Assembly: GCF_014253075.1 (NCBI RefSeq)
Contig: NZ_JACLZJ010000001.1
Span: 682,001-746,000, forward strand
Source of the DNA: Ochrobactrum sp. CM-21-5
GTDB taxonomy: Bacteria > Pseudomonadota > Alphaproteobacteria > Rhizobiales > Rhizobiaceae
Length of the DNA: 64,000 nt
Reading direction: 5' to 3'
A model generated the notes under the pieces. The model was given only the letters and a program-made list of their open reading frames with translations, ran no database searches and was not told where the DNA came from. Numbering within the stretch: position 1 is the first letter of the stretch; each line of letters starts with the position of its first letter. Of the stretch, positions 42,586 through 51,973 are shown piece after piece. The position numbers were made by a program, and so were the translations under genes.

Positions 42586-44151
42586 ATGACGAATGATGTT
42601 TCGAGCGGCATTCATCACCTCACGCTGATCACGCGCAAGGTGCAGGCCAATGTCGATTTTTATACCGGCTTCCTCGGCCTGCGCCTCGTCAAGCAGACAG
42701 GCGGTTTCGAGGATGCCGAACAACTGCACCTCTTTTACGGTGATCGATCCGGCACGCCGGGTTCCCTCATTACGTTTCTTGTCTGGGAAGACGGTGCAAG
42801 AGGGCGCGTCGGCCACGGTCAGGTAAGCGAAATCGCGCTTGCGATTGACCGCGCCGCGATCGGCTTCTGGCTGGAAAGGGCGCTGCGTTATCACGTGTCG
42901 TCCGAAGGCCCGGTCCAGGAATTCGGTGAGCCGGTTCTGCGCCTGCGCGACCCGGACGGTGTGATCGTCAAGCTGGTCGGCAGCGATCTGTTTGCCGGCG
43001 ATGTCTGGGCAGGCGAGGGAATCCCCGTCGAGTATGCGGTGCGCCGCGTGCGTTCGGCGACCATTCTCTCCGAGACGCCCGAGCAGACGATCGATTTCAT
43101 CGAGCGTTATTTCGGCTTCCGGCGTTCAGCGAAGGAAGGCGTGATTGACCGTCTTGTGTCGCAATCGGGCGATGCCATAGATGTGCGCGATGCAACGGGT
43201 TTCTGGCCGGGCATTCCCGGCACAGGTATCGCCGATCACGTCGCCTTTCGCGCTGCTGATACGGAGGGATTCGCCCGCGTGGAAAAAGAGCTGTCGAAGC
43301 TCAATTCCAGCGAGGTCAATGTGCATGACCGCAAATATTTCGCTTCGCTTTATGTGCGTGAGCCGGGCGGGACCCTGTTCGAGCTTGCAACCGATGGGCC
43401 GGGCTTCACCGTTGACGAGCCCGTCGAAAAGCTTGGTGAAACCCTGTTCGTGCCACCGGGTAACGAGGAGAAGGCAGATGCGATCCGTGCAAGAATGCCG
43501 CAATTCTCGCGTCCCGGCGAAGAGCGGGTGATCTATCGCGATCTGCCTTTCGTGCATCGCATCCATAAGCCGGAAAATCCGGATGGCAGCACATTGGTGC
43601 TGCTGCACGGCACTGGTGGCAACGAAAATGATCTCATGCCGCTGGCCAGCATGGTTGCACCGCACGCCACGCTTTTGGGCGTGCGGGGGCGAAGCATCGA
43701 GGAGGGCATTCAGCGCTGGTTCCGCCGTTTCGATCTGAAGCGTTTCGATCAGAAGGACATCCGCTTTGAAGCAGAAGCGTTCCAGGCTTTTGTGAAAGAT
43801 GCAGTTCCAGCTTATGGTCTGGACCCGGCCCGAACCGCTTTTCTTGGCTTTTCCAATGGGGCCAACATGCTGGGGGCCTTCATGCGGCTGCATCCGCATA
43901 TCGTACGCAAGGCCGTCTTGCTGCGTGCAAGCGAAGTGCTGGAAGAGTCGCCGGTTGCGGATCTCTCGGATGCTTCCGTCCTGCTGTTGAACGGTGCGAA
44001 CGATCCGTTCGGCGATGCATCGGGTGCACTGGAGAAGGCCCTGCGTGGAGGTGGCGCGGATCTGGATATTCGCACTATGAATGCGGGACATGGCCTCATC
44101 GCGGAGGACATGCAGGCTGTCCGCCAATGGCTGGACGAAAAACTCATGTGA
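42586..44151 (+). CDS. Fusion of ring-cleaving VOC dioxygenase (MhqO-like) and esterase (MhqD-like)
   Basis: A 521-residue fusion. Residues 1 to about 310 contain two glyoxalase/VOC modules: GIHHLTLITRKVQANVDFYTGFLGLRLVKQT, with metal-type His and Glu, and a second with DHVAFRAAD and LYVREPGGTLFELATDGPGF. Residues about 325-521 form an alpha/beta hydrolase with LVLLHGTGGNENDL, the nucleophile elbow GFSNGANM, and aspartate/histidine in NGANDPFGD and NAGHGL. In Bacillus, MhqO and MhqD are separate proteins of methylhydroquinone and catechol detoxification. Here the two activities are in one chain. The ATG follows GGAGAG. A terminator separates it from a convergent MhqO paralogue. Confidence 0.88.
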   Translation: MTNDVSSGIHHLTLITRKVQANVDFYTGFLGLRLVKQTGGFEDAEQLHLFYGDRSGTPGSLITFLVWEDGARGRVGHGQVSEIALAIDRAAIGFWLERALRYHVSSEGPVQEFGEPVLRLRDPDGVIVKLVGSDLFAGDVWAGEGIPVEYAVRRVRSATILSETPEQTIDFIERYFGFRRSAKEGVIDRLVSQSGDAIDVRDATGFWPGIPGTGIADHVAFRAADTEGFARVEKELSKLNSSEVNVHDRKYFASLYVREPGGTLFELATDGPGFTVDEPVEKLGETLFVPPGNEEKADAIRARMPQFSRPGEERVIYRDLPFVHRIHKPENPDGSTLVLLHGTGGNENDLMPLASMVAPHATLLGVRGRSIEEGIQRWFRRFDLKRFDQKDIRFEAEAFQAFVKDAVPAYGLDPARTAFLGFSNGANMLGAFMRLHPHIVRKAVLLRASEVLEESPVADLSDASVLLLNGANDPFGDASGALEKALRGGGADLDIRTMNAGHGLIAEDMQAVRQWLDEKLM

Positions 44152-44162
44152 ACACGGATAAC

Positions 44163-44197
44163 AAAAGAGCTGCCGGGTTTCTCCGGCAGCTCTTTTT
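44163..44197. terminator. Bidirectional intrinsic terminator
   Basis: AGAGCTGCCGG and CCGGCAGCTCT with a six-base loop, flanked by A-run and TTTTT. It serves both converging VOC genes. Confidence 0.92.
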
Positions 44198-44201
44198 CAG
44201 T

Positions 44202-45155
44202 TCAGTCAAGCGGCTTCAGGTCTCGTTCGATGGCCTCGCGCCTGCCTTCAAGAAATGGCGGAAGCGACAGGCGTTCGCCGAGACTTTCCAACGGCTCGTC
44301 CACATCAAAGCCCGGACCGTCTGTTGCGATCTCGAACAGGATGCCGTTTGGCTCGCGGAAATAGAGCGAGCGGAAGTAGTACCGTTCGACCTCGCCGCTG
44401 GATGGCACGCGCAGGCCGCGCAGGCGTTCCACCCATTCCTGCATGCTTTCCTGATCCGGCGTCCGGAAGGCGACATGGTGCACCGCGCCTGCACCTTGCC
44501 CTGCAGGCGAAAGGTTCGGCTGCACGGCCACATGCAGTTCGGCGGCCGGGCCGCCCTGTCCCATGGAAAAGACATGCACATGACCTTCGCCATCGGGCGA
44601 GATATAATCACCCGTCTGGCGCATGTTCATCACCTTCTCAAGCACGATCTGTGTGGGTGCCAGATCGGGAACGCTCATCGTGATCGGTCCAAGCCCGCGT
44701 ATCTGCCTGTCGGCGGGAATGGGACTTCTGTCCCAGCTATGCGCTTTGCCCGCGCCGCCGTCGTCGGTCAGCCGCAGGCGCTGGCCTTCCGGATCTTCGA
44801 AATCGAGAACCGCGCGGCCAGCCACTTCGAAGATGTCGCCGGTCTTGACGCCTTTTTCATTGAGATGCTTGCGCCACCAGTCCAGGTTTTCAACACCGTT
44901 CACGCGGAGTCCGGTTCTGCTGACGCTGTGCGTGCCGCGCCGTTCGCGCTGCACTGGCCAATCGAAAAACGTGATGTCGGTGCCGGGCGATGCCAGGCCG
45001 TCCGCATAGAACAGATGATAGGCGCTGGTGTCGTCCTGATTGACTGTTTTTTTAACAAGTCGAAGCCCGAGCGTGTCGGTGTAGAAACGCCGGTTGCCGG
45101 GCGCATCGGCGGTGATGGCCGTCAGATGGTGCAGGCCTGTGAGTTCCAATGCCAT
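44202..45155 (-). CDS. Ring-cleaving VOC dioxygenase (MhqO-like)
   Basis: A 317-residue protein with two VOC modules: [37 protein letters not shown] at the start and HHVAFRTPD with [25 protein letters not shown] in the second half. The metal-binding His/Glu pattern is retained, and the C-terminal [20 protein letters not shown] matches MhqO proteins. It should cleave hydroquinone- or catechol-type rings using iron. The ATG at 45155 follows GGGAGGAAT. It is clearly related to the N-terminal half of the converging fusion gene, suggesting duplication with one copy fused. Confidence 0.9.
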   Translation of the reverse strand: MALELTGLHHLTAITADAPGNRRFYTDTLGLRLVKKTVNQDDTSAYHLFYADGLASPGTDITFFDWPVQRERRGTHSVSRTGLRVNGVENLDWWRKHLNEKGVKTGDIFEVAGRAVLDFEDPEGQRLRLTDDGGAGKAHSWDRSPIPADRQIRGLGPITMSVPDLAPTQIVLEKVMNMRQTGDYISPDGEGHVHVFSMGQGGPAAELHVAVQPNLSPAGQGAGAVHHVAFRTPDQESMQEWVERLRGLRVPSSGEVERYYFRSLYFREPNGILFEIATDGPGFDVDEPLESLGERLSLPPFLEGRREAIERDLKPLD

Positions 45156-45369
45156 GGGATTCCTCCCTTTCAAAGGCGAAGTTTGCAGTTGCAGACAATA
45201 TTGGTCGCAAAGCGCACACCGGAAACCCCTGATTGCTGAACAGTGTGTAACCGATAAGCCGCAACTGCGCGATGAATTTGTTCCCATGGACGAATGGGGC
45301 TTGGCAGAAACCCTTGGCTAAAGAATATATTAACCTCGATTTTCCGGCGTAGCGTAGAGGGAGACCGGT

Positions 45370-46614
45370 TTGCGGAGCGTCATTCAAAAAGCTGCCCCTG
45401 CCTTGCTTGTTTTGTTTACCCTCGTTGCGGGCTGCGCCAGCCGTCCGGAAGGCGTGCTTGTTCCTGTCGGTGATATTGCTTCTCCCGGTACGACCAGGGT
45501 TGACCTCGTCGTTGCGACCACGCGTCGGCCATCCGAGAATCCCGGCATTCTTTTCTCGGGCGAGCGCGACCAGCTTGTGTCGCTCAACGAAATCGTCGTG
45601 TCCATCCCGCCGGAAAAGAACCGCAAGGCAGGCGAAGTGCAGTGGCCGAAAAAGCTGCCGCCCAATCCGCAGAGGGATTTTACCACCGTCAGCGTGACGC
45701 CGCTCAAGACCGATGTCGAAATAGCGGGCTGGGTGCGCCCTCATCTCACCAAGAGCCGCCGCGTAATGGTGTTCGTGCACGGCTTCAACAATACGTTTGA
45801 GGATTCCGTCTATCGTTTTGCGCAGATCGTGCACGATTCCGGTGCCGATGTCGCGCCGGTGATTTTCACATGGCCGTCGCGCGCAAGCGTGTTCGATTAC
45901 AATTACGATAAGGAAAGCACCAACTATTCCCGCGATGCGCTGGAGCAGATCCTGCGCGCGATCACCAGAGAGAAGGAGGTCAAGGACATCACCGTCATGG
46001 CCCACTCGATGGGCAGTTGGTTGACGGTCGAGGCATTGCGCCAGATGGCCATTCGCGACGGGCGGGTAAACCCCAAGATCACCGATGTCATTCTTGCCTC
46101 ACCGGATCTGGATGTGGATGTGTTCTCCAAGCAATATCTCGCCATGGGCAAGGAACATCCCCGCTTCACGCTGTTTACCTCGCGTGACGACAAGGCGCTG
46201 GCGATCTCTCGCCGCATTTCGGGAAATATTGACCGCCTCGGCCAGATCGACCCTTCGGTCGAGCCCTATCGTTCCGAACTTGAAAAAGCGGGCATCACGG
46301 TCATCGATCTGACGCAGCTCAAGGCGGGGGACCGGCTCAATCACGGCAAGTTCGCTGCAAGCCCGGAAGTGGTTCAACTCATCGGCAAGCGTCTTGTCGC
46401 AGGCCAGACCATTACTGATTCCCAGATCGGGCTGGGCGACCGGCTTGGCGCTGTCGCCATGGGCACGGCGCAGGGCGTCGGTAGTGCGGCCTCGCTGGTC
46501 GTGAGCGCGCCGATCGCGGTCTTCGATCCGCATACGCGAAGGACCTATGACGAACAGCTTGACCGGTTTGGGCGCGCTGTCGGCAATACGGTGGGCACGG
46601 TTGTCGCGCCATAA
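45370..46614 (+). CDS. Lipoprotein-like alpha/beta hydrolase (DUF900)
   Basis: A 414-residue protein starting TTG with GAGGGAG before it. The N-terminus is a lipoprotein signal (ALLVLFTLVAGC with the lipobox cysteine at residue 22), so it is probably anchored in the envelope. The hydrolase core has VMVFVHGFNNTFEDSVYRFAQ, a nucleophile elbow AHSMGSWLT and ASPDLDVDVF, as in the DUF900 family. The C-terminal region is glycine- and alanine-rich with no known domain. Its substrate is unknown. It precedes panC by 64 bp but appears functionally unrelated. Confidence 0.85.
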   Translation: MRSVIQKAAPALLVLFTLVAGCASRPEGVLVPVGDIASPGTTRVDLVVATTRRPSENPGILFSGERDQLVSLNEIVVSIPPEKNRKAGEVQWPKKLPPNPQRDFTTVSVTPLKTDVEIAGWVRPHLTKSRRVMVFVHGFNNTFEDSVYRFAQIVHDSGADVAPVIFTWPSRASVFDYNYDKESTNYSRDALEQILRAITREKEVKDITVMAHSMGSWLTVEALRQMAIRDGRVNPKITDVILASPDLDVDVFSKQYLAMGKEHPRFTLFTSRDDKALAISRRISGNIDRLGQIDPSVEPYRSELEKAGITVIDLTQLKAGDRLNHGKFAASPEVVQLIGKRLVAGQTITDSQIGLGDRLGAVAMGTAQGVGSAASLVVSAPIAVFDPHTRRTYDEQLDRFGRAVGNTVGTVVAP

Positions 46615-46647
46615 CTGTTGTCATCGCTAATATGACGCTGTAGGAAT

Positions 46648-46675
46648 CGCGGCCAGCTTTGGCCGCGAGGAGGAC
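46648..46675 (+). promoter_or_regulatory. Hairpin abutting the panC ribosome site
   Basis: CGCGGCCA and TGGCCGCG form an 8-bp stem (about 46648-46667) directly followed by AGGAGG. The stem could hold the ribosome site open or occlude it; it may also be a leftover of a terminator without T-run. Confidence 0.5.
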
Positions 46676-46678
46676 CTC

Positions 46679-47548
46679 ATGCAGATTATCCGCACCATCG
46701 AGGAATTGCGTCAGGTTCTGGCTCCTGTGCGGCGTGCGGGCAAGAGCATCGGTTTCGTGCCGACCATGGGCTATCTCCATAAGGGACATTTGGAACTCGT
46801 TCATCGTGCGCTTGCGGAAAATGACGTGACCGTGGTATCGATTTTCGTCAATCCGCTGCAATTCGGCGCGAATGAAGACCTCGAAAAATATCCCCGCGAT
46901 CTGAAACGTGACGCCAGCCTGCTCGACGCGGCAGATGTCGATTACCTGTTCGCTCCTTCGGTTTCCGGCATGTATCCTCGTCCGATGCAGACAGTGGTCG
47001 ATGTGCCGGTGCTCGGCAACCAGATGGAAGGCGAGGCACGCCCCGGTCATTTCGCCGGTGTCGCGACGGTGGTGAGCAAGCTCTTCAATATTGTCGGTGC
47101 TGATGCTGCCTATTTCGGTGAAAAGGATTTCCAGCAGCTCGTCATCATCCGTCGTATGGTGGAAGACATGGCGATCCCGGTGCGCATTGTCGGCGTTGAG
47201 ACCGTGCGCGAGGATGACGGCCTCGCCTGCTCCTCACGCAATGTCTATCTGACGCCTGAACAGCGTGCGGCCGCCGTCATTGTCCCCAAGGCGCTGGACG
47301 AGGCCGAGCGCCTCTATCGTTCCGGTATCGACGACCCGGAAGTGCTTGAAGCCGCAATCCGCGATTTCATAGCCACGGAACCGCTGGCGACGCCCGAAGT
47401 GGTCGCCCTGCGCGACCCTGGCACGCTGGAACGCCTGACACTGGTGCAGGGCCGTCCGGTGCTGGTTGCGCTGTTCGTGCGGCTTGGCAATACGCGCCTT
47501 CTCGACAACCGGGTAATCGCCCATATCGCACAGGAAAAGGCAGCCTGA
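46679..47548 (+). CDS. panC: Pantothenate synthetase
   Basis: A 289-residue enzyme joining pantoate and beta-alanine with ATP. Signatures: [15 protein letters not shown] (HIGH-type), [34 protein letters not shown] and [15 protein letters not shown], then the KMSKS-like [12 protein letters not shown]. It is followed after one base by panB, the usual pair. The ATG follows GAGGAGGACC. Confidence 0.97.
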   Translation: MQIIRTIEELRQVLAPVRRAGKSIGFVPTMGYLHKGHLELVHRALAENDVTVVSIFVNPLQFGANEDLEKYPRDLKRDASLLDAADVDYLFAPSVSGMYPRPMQTVVDVPVLGNQMEGEARPGHFAGVATVVSKLFNIVGADAAYFGEKDFQQLVIIRRMVEDMAIPVRIVGVETVREDDGLACSSRNVYLTPEQRAAAVIVPKALDEAERLYRSGIDDPEVLEAAIRDFIATEPLATPEVVALRDPGTLERLTLVQGRPVLVALFVRLGNTRLLDNRVIAHIAQEKAA

Positions 47549-47549
47549 G

Positions 47550-48377
47550 ATGAGTGCGACAGTCAAACAGAAGCGGCTGACGCCCAAGGCTATTTCAGCC
47601 ATGAAGGGCGCGGGGCCGATTGTCAGCCTCACCGCCTATACGACGCCCATCGCGCGTCTGCTCGACCCGCATTGCGATCTTTTGCTGGTGGGGGACTCGC
47701 TCGGCATGGTGCTTTACGGCATGGAGTCCACGCTTGGCGTGACGCTGGACATGATGATCGCGCATGGGCAGGCCGTGATGCGCGGCACGGAAAATGCCTG
47801 CGTGATTGTGGATATGCCGTTTGGGTCCTATCAGGAATCGAAGGAGCAGGCCTTCCGCAACGCCGCTCGCATAATGCAGGAAACCGGCTGCGACGGCGTG
47901 AAGCTCGAAGGCGGCGAGGAAATGGCCGAGACGGTCGCTTTCCTCGTCAAACGCGGCATTCCGGTGTTCGGTCATGTCGGGCTCATGCCGCAGCAGGTCA
48001 ATACGGTCGGCGGGTTTCGCTCGCTCGGACGCGGCGATGAAGAGGCCGGGAAAATCCGCCGGGATGCACAGACTATAGCCGATGCGGGCGCGTTCGCGCT
48101 GGTCATTGAAGGCACGGTGGAGCCGCTGGCGCGGGAGATTACCGCGTCGCTCGATATACCGACGGTGGGCATTGGTGCATCATCGGCTTGCGACGGACAA
48201 ATTCTGGTTTCGGACGATATGCTGGGGCTGTTTCAGGATTTCATGCCGCGTTTCGTGAAGCGCTTTGCGCATCTGGCACCGCAAATCTCGGATGCCGCCA
48301 AAGCCTATGCGCAAGAGGTGCGGACACGCAGCTTTCCAGGGCCCGAGCACGTATTTGGCGCTAAGCCCAAGGACTGA
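47550..48377 (+). CDS. panB: 3-methyl-2-oxobutanoate hydroxymethyltransferase
   Basis: A 275-residue enzyme that makes ketopantoate from 2-oxoisovalerate and methylenetetrahydrofolate. Signatures: [46 protein letters not shown], and [22 protein letters not shown]. It follows panC by one base and shares its transcript. A gap of 87 bp then leads to nrtR. Confidence 0.97.
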   Translation: MSATVKQKRLTPKAISAMKGAGPIVSLTAYTTPIARLLDPHCDLLLVGDSLGMVLYGMESTLGVTLDMMIAHGQAVMRGTENACVIVDMPFGSYQESKEQAFRNAARIMQETGCDGVKLEGGEEMAETVAFLVKRGIPVFGHVGLMPQQVNTVGGFRSLGRGDEEAGKIRRDAQTIADAGAFALVIEGTVEPLAREITASLDIPTVGIGASSACDGQILVSDDMLGLFQDFMPRFVKRFAHLAPQISDAAKAYAQEVRTRSFPGPEHVFGAKPKD

Positions 48378-48464
48378 CCACTGAAAACTGTGGCCGATAA
48401 TGCTGAGCGCCTTGTAATAGTTTATCAATCGCGTTCAATGGCTTTGATCTGATAGGAAGCCATT

Positions 48465-49382
48465 GTGACCGACGATATTGCCCATACCGAACTGATTGCC
48501 GTTCTCGCAGCCGTTACGCGGGAACAGCCGCGCGTCATGACCGTGCGGCAGGGGCAGGAACAGGCATTGCCCTCCGGCCCGTTCGCGACGGAGCACCGCT
48601 CGTTGCAGTCCGGCCTGCGCGCCTGGGTGCAGGCGGAAACGGCGCATCCGCTGGGCTACCTAGAGCAGCTCTATACTTTTGCCGACCGCGACCGCCACCC
48701 GGAGGGTGAGCGTATCATTTCGATCAGCTATCTCGGCCTTGTGCGTGAAGATGAGACGGCCACCGATCAGGCGAGCTGGCGTAGCTGGTACGATTATCTA
48801 CCGTGGGAAGACCACCGGCAGGGCGAGCCGGCGATCATGGAACATCTCAATATTGCACTGCTGGTATGGGCGCATCAGGCCGGTACCGTCGATTTGACGG
48901 CGCAGCGCATGCGCCGCATTGCCTTTGCTTTCGGTTTTGATGGCGAACGCTGGAACGAAGACCTCGCTCTCCAGCGTTATGAGTTGCTCTACGAGGCGGG
49001 GCTGGTTGCGGAAGCGGGCATGAAAGAGGATGAAAACGGGCGGCACATGTTTGCCGATCACCGCCGCATTCTTGCCACAGCCATTGCGCGGCTGCGCGCC
49101 AAGATCAAATATCGCCCGGTTGTCTTTGAACTCATGCCGGAAAGCTTTACGCTGCTCCAGCTGCAGCGCACGGTCGAAGCGCTGGCGGGCTTGCGTCTGC
49201 ACAAGCAGAATTTCCGCCGCCTGATCGAACAGCAGGACCTGGTGGAAGAGACGGGCGAAAGCGATAGCGAAACCGGCGGGCGCCCGGCAAAGCTGTTCCG
49301 TTTCCGCTATTCCATTGTCGAGGAACGTGCCCTTTCCGAGCGCCATCTGGCCGGAGCCAAGCTGCCAATTTCCCGCGATTGA
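48465..49382 (+). CDS. nrtR: NrtR-type Nudix-related transcriptional regulator of NAD synthesis
   Basis: A 305-residue protein with an N-terminal Nudix-like domain (LGYLEQLYTFADRDRHPEGERIISISYLGLVR) and a C-terminal winged helix (FELMPESFTLLQLQRTVEALAGLRLHKQNFRRLI...GRPAKLFRF). NrtR repressors control NAD biosynthesis genes and lose DNA affinity on binding ADP-ribose-type ligands. The gene sits directly upstream of nadABC, with two palindromic boxes in the 111-bp gap, which strongly supports the assignment. The start is GTG at 48465 after AGGAAG. Confidence 0.92.
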   Translation: MTDDIAHTELIAVLAAVTREQPRVMTVRQGQEQALPSGPFATEHRSLQSGLRAWVQAETAHPLGYLEQLYTFADRDRHPEGERIISISYLGLVREDETATDQASWRSWYDYLPWEDHRQGEPAIMEHLNIALLVWAHQAGTVDLTAQRMRRIAFAFGFDGERWNEDLALQRYELLYEAGLVAEAGMKEDENGRHMFADHRRILATAIARLRAKIKYRPVVFELMPESFTLLQLQRTVEALAGLRLHKQNFRRLIEQQDLVEETGESDSETGGRPAKLFRFRYSIVEERALSERHLAGAKLPISRD

Positions 49383-49384
49383 CA

Positions 49385-49438
49385 ATATACTCGAATCGAG
49401 TATATCTTTGCGCAATTAATATACTCATATTGAGTATA
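49385..49438. promoter_or_regulatory. Twin NrtR-type operators upstream of nadA
   Basis: Box 1 (49385-49405) is an ATATACTCGA/TCGAGTATAT palindrome around a single base. Box 2 (49420-49438) is TATACTCA/TGAGTATA around TAT. They share the TATACTC half-site, are centred 34 bp apart, and sit 55-110 bp before the nadA start. Confidence 0.88.
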
Positions 49439-49493
49439 ATCAGGACTTTCCCGAAAAGGCGGGACCGCTCCTGTTGCGGCTCGGGAGATCGCC

Positions 49494-50465
49494 ATGAACG
49501 AATTCGTTTCCGTATCGAAACTCTATGACCGTGTGGCCAGTGTGCTGCCAAAGGCGGAATGGCTGTCGTTTGAGGATGACGTGGCGGCGATCCTGGAGCT
49601 GAAGCGCCAGCGCAACGCGGTCATTATCGCACACAACTACCAGACGCCGGAAATTTTCCATTGCGTGGCGGATATCGTGGGCGACAGTCTGGCGCTGGCG
49701 CGCAAGGCTGCCGAAGTCGACGCTGATGTGATCGTGTTGGCAGGCGTGCATTTCATGGCCGAGACGGCCAAGCTGCTGAACCCGTCCAAGACGGTTCTGA
49801 TCCCCGATCTGGATGCGGGCTGCTCGTTGGCCGATTCCATCACGCCGCAGGATGTGGCACTGCTACGCGAGGCGCATCCCGGCGTGCCGATCATCACCTA
49901 TGTGAACACGTCTGCGGCGGTGAAGGCAGCATCTGACATCTGCTGCACCTCCGGCAATGCGAAAAGGATTGTGGAATCGTTGGGTGTGCCGCGTGTATTG
50001 ATGATCCCTGACGAATTTCTGGCCAGAAACATTGCGCGTGAAACCGATATCGAAATTCTTGCCTGGCACGGCCACTGCGAGGTGCATGAGCGTTTCACGC
50101 CGGACGATATTCGCGAGCTTAGGGAAAGCCATCCCGGCGTGATGGTTCTGGCCCATCCCGAATGTCCGCCGGAAGTGGTGGAAGCTGCCGATTTCGCCGG
50201 TTCGACCGCTGTCATGTCGGATTATGTCGGTGAGAAAAAGCCGCAGCGCGTGGTGCTCCTCACCGAATGCTCGATGAGCGACAATGTCGCCGTTGATCAC
50301 CCGGATGTCGAGTTCATTCGTCCGTGCAATCTGTGTCCGCATATGAAACGAATCACGCTTGCCAATATCCGCGAAGCGCTGGAGCACAACCGCCATGAAG
50401 TGACGGTCGATGCGGCAATCTTCGACCGGGCGCGCCGTGCCGTCGAGCGCATGCTGGCGGTGTGA
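49494..50465 (+). CDS. nadA: Quinolinate synthase A
   Basis: A 323-residue enzyme condensing iminoaspartate with dihydroxyacetone phosphate to quinolinate; it carries a [4Fe-4S] cluster. Cluster-type cysteines lie in [18 protein letters not shown] and NLCPHMKR, with [17 protein letters not shown] and HPECPPEVV as family motifs. The ATG follows GGAGATC. It overlaps the next gene, nadB, around its stop codon, so the three nad genes are translationally linked. Confidence 0.97.
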   Translation: MNEFVSVSKLYDRVASVLPKAEWLSFEDDVAAILELKRQRNAVIIAHNYQTPEIFHCVADIVGDSLALARKAAEVDADVIVLAGVHFMAETAKLLNPSKTVLIPDLDAGCSLADSITPQDVALLREAHPGVPIITYVNTSAAVKAASDICCTSGNAKRIVESLGVPRVLMIPDEFLARNIARETDIEILAWHGHCEVHERFTPDDIRELRESHPGVMVLAHPECPPEVVEAADFAGSTAVMSDYVGEKKPQRVVLLTECSMSDNVAVDHPDVEFIRPCNLCPHMKRITLANIREALEHNRHEVTVDAAIFDRARRAVERMLAV

Positions 50466-50467
50466 AT

Positions 50468-51973
50468 ATGGCCCAGGATCCGGTTCTCGTTATCGGCAGC
50501 GGTCTTGCCGGTCTGATGACGGCACTGAAGCTGGCCCCCCGGCCGGTTTTGCTGGTGACGGCGGGACAGCTAGGCTGCTCTGGGTCGAGCGCACTTGCGC
50601 AAGGCGGCATCGCCGCAAGTCTTGGCGATGATGACAATGCGGGCTTGCATCTGGCTGATACGCTGGCGGCGGGTGACGGGCTTTGTGATGCAACGGTTGC
50701 GCAGGGTATTGTGGGCGCTGGCGCAGAGGCGATTGCAGCGCTTGAAACTTACGGCGTTCAATTCGATCGTAAGACTGACGGTTCCTATGCATTGGGGCTG
50801 GAAGCGGCGCATAGCCGCCGCCGTATCGTTCATGTGGATGGCGACGCGACGGGGGCTGGCATCATGCGGGCGCTGGCCGCCAAAGTGCTGGCGACAGCCT
50901 CGATTACCGTTTTGGAAAACACGCGTGCCTTGCGACTGTTGAAGAGCGACGAGCGCATCGTCGGTGCCTGTCTCGAAGGTATTGGCCCCGTTGCAGCCAG
51001 CGCGGTCGTGCTGGCAACGGGTGGTATTGGTGGACTTTATGAAGCGACAACCGTGCCGCTTGGCAATCTGGGACAGGGCGCCGGCTTGGCAGGACGCGCA
51101 GGCGCGGTGCTCGCCGATATGGAGTTCGTGCAGTTCCATCCGACAGCCCTCGATGTTTCTGCGCCGCGCCTGCCGCTCATCAGTGAGGCCGTGCGGGGTG
51201 AGGGGGCTATCCTCATCAATGATCACGGTGAGCGTTTCATGGCGGATGTGCCGGGGCGGGAGTTAAGCTCCCGCGATGTGGTGGCCCGCGCAATCGGCAC
51301 GCAAATCGCACAAGGCTGCAAGGTTTATCTCGATGCACGTGTGGCGCTTGGGCGGCGTTTTGCCAGCCGCTTTCCGGGTATCGAGGCTTTGTGCAAACAA
51401 CACGGCATCAATCCATCGCAAGACCTGATTCCGGTCCGCCCAGCGGCCCATTATCATATGGGCGGCGTGGCTGTGGATGAGGATGGTCGTACAAGCCTTT
51501 CCGGCCTCTGGGCGGTGGGTGAAACGGCCTGCACTGGCCTGCATGGTGCAAACCGTCTCGCCAGCAATTCGCTCTTGGAAGCTGCCGTCATGGGACTTCG
51601 CGCCGCTCGTGCGATTGTCGACGAGCCGCCCGCTGCCGCAACGCATCTTTCGCCGGTCGGCTTGCTGCCCTTCACCGACCCTGCTCCGGTTCGCGCCACG
51701 GTTTCCCGCCATCTCGGATTGCTGCGCGATGAAGAAGGTTTGCGCTCTGCAATCACCACCCTTCTTCCGCTGACAGATAGGGATGATGCCGCAGCTATGG
51801 CGCTTGTTGCCGCGGTTGCGGCATTCGAGCGACGCGAAAGCCGGGGCAGCCATGCCCGTACCGATTTTCCGGCCAAAAATGCAAAGGCCGAACGCAGCTT
51901 CCATACATTCAAAGCGACCCTCGCCCTTGCGCGCGAGATTGCCATGCCGGAACACCTATCGAGGACAGCCTGA
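50468..51973 (+). CDS. nadB: L-aspartate oxidase
   Basis: A 501-residue FAD enzyme that oxidises aspartate to iminoaspartate, the substrate of NadA. The FAD-binding GSGLAGLMTALKL is at the N-terminus; SSALAQGGIAASLGDDDNAGLH and HYHMGGVAVDEDGRTSLSGLWAVGETACTGLHGANRLASNSL are hallmarks of the succinate dehydrogenase/NadB family. The start may be GTG at 50462 (overlapping the nadA stop) or ATG at 50468. Slightly shorter than typical NadB (about 530), with the C-terminal helical domain trimmed. Confidence 0.95.
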   Translation: MAQDPVLVIGSGLAGLMTALKLAPRPVLLVTAGQLGCSGSSALAQGGIAASLGDDDNAGLHLADTLAAGDGLCDATVAQGIVGAGAEAIAALETYGVQFDRKTDGSYALGLEAAHSRRRIVHVDGDATGAGIMRALAAKVLATASITVLENTRALRLLKSDERIVGACLEGIGPVAASAVVLATGGIGGLYEATTVPLGNLGQGAGLAGRAGAVLADMEFVQFHPTALDVSAPRLPLISEAVRGEGAILINDHGERFMADVPGRELSSRDVVARAIGTQIAQGCKVYLDARVALGRRFASRFPGIEALCKQHGINPSQDLIPVRPAAHYHMGGVAVDEDGRTSLSGLWAVGETACTGLHGANRLASNSLLEAAVMGLRAARAIVDEPPAAATHLSPVGLLPFTDPAPVRATVSRHLGLLRDEEGLRSAITTLLPLTDRDDAAAMALVAAVAAFERRESRGSHARTDFPAKNAKAERSFHTFKATLALAREIAMPEHLSRTA

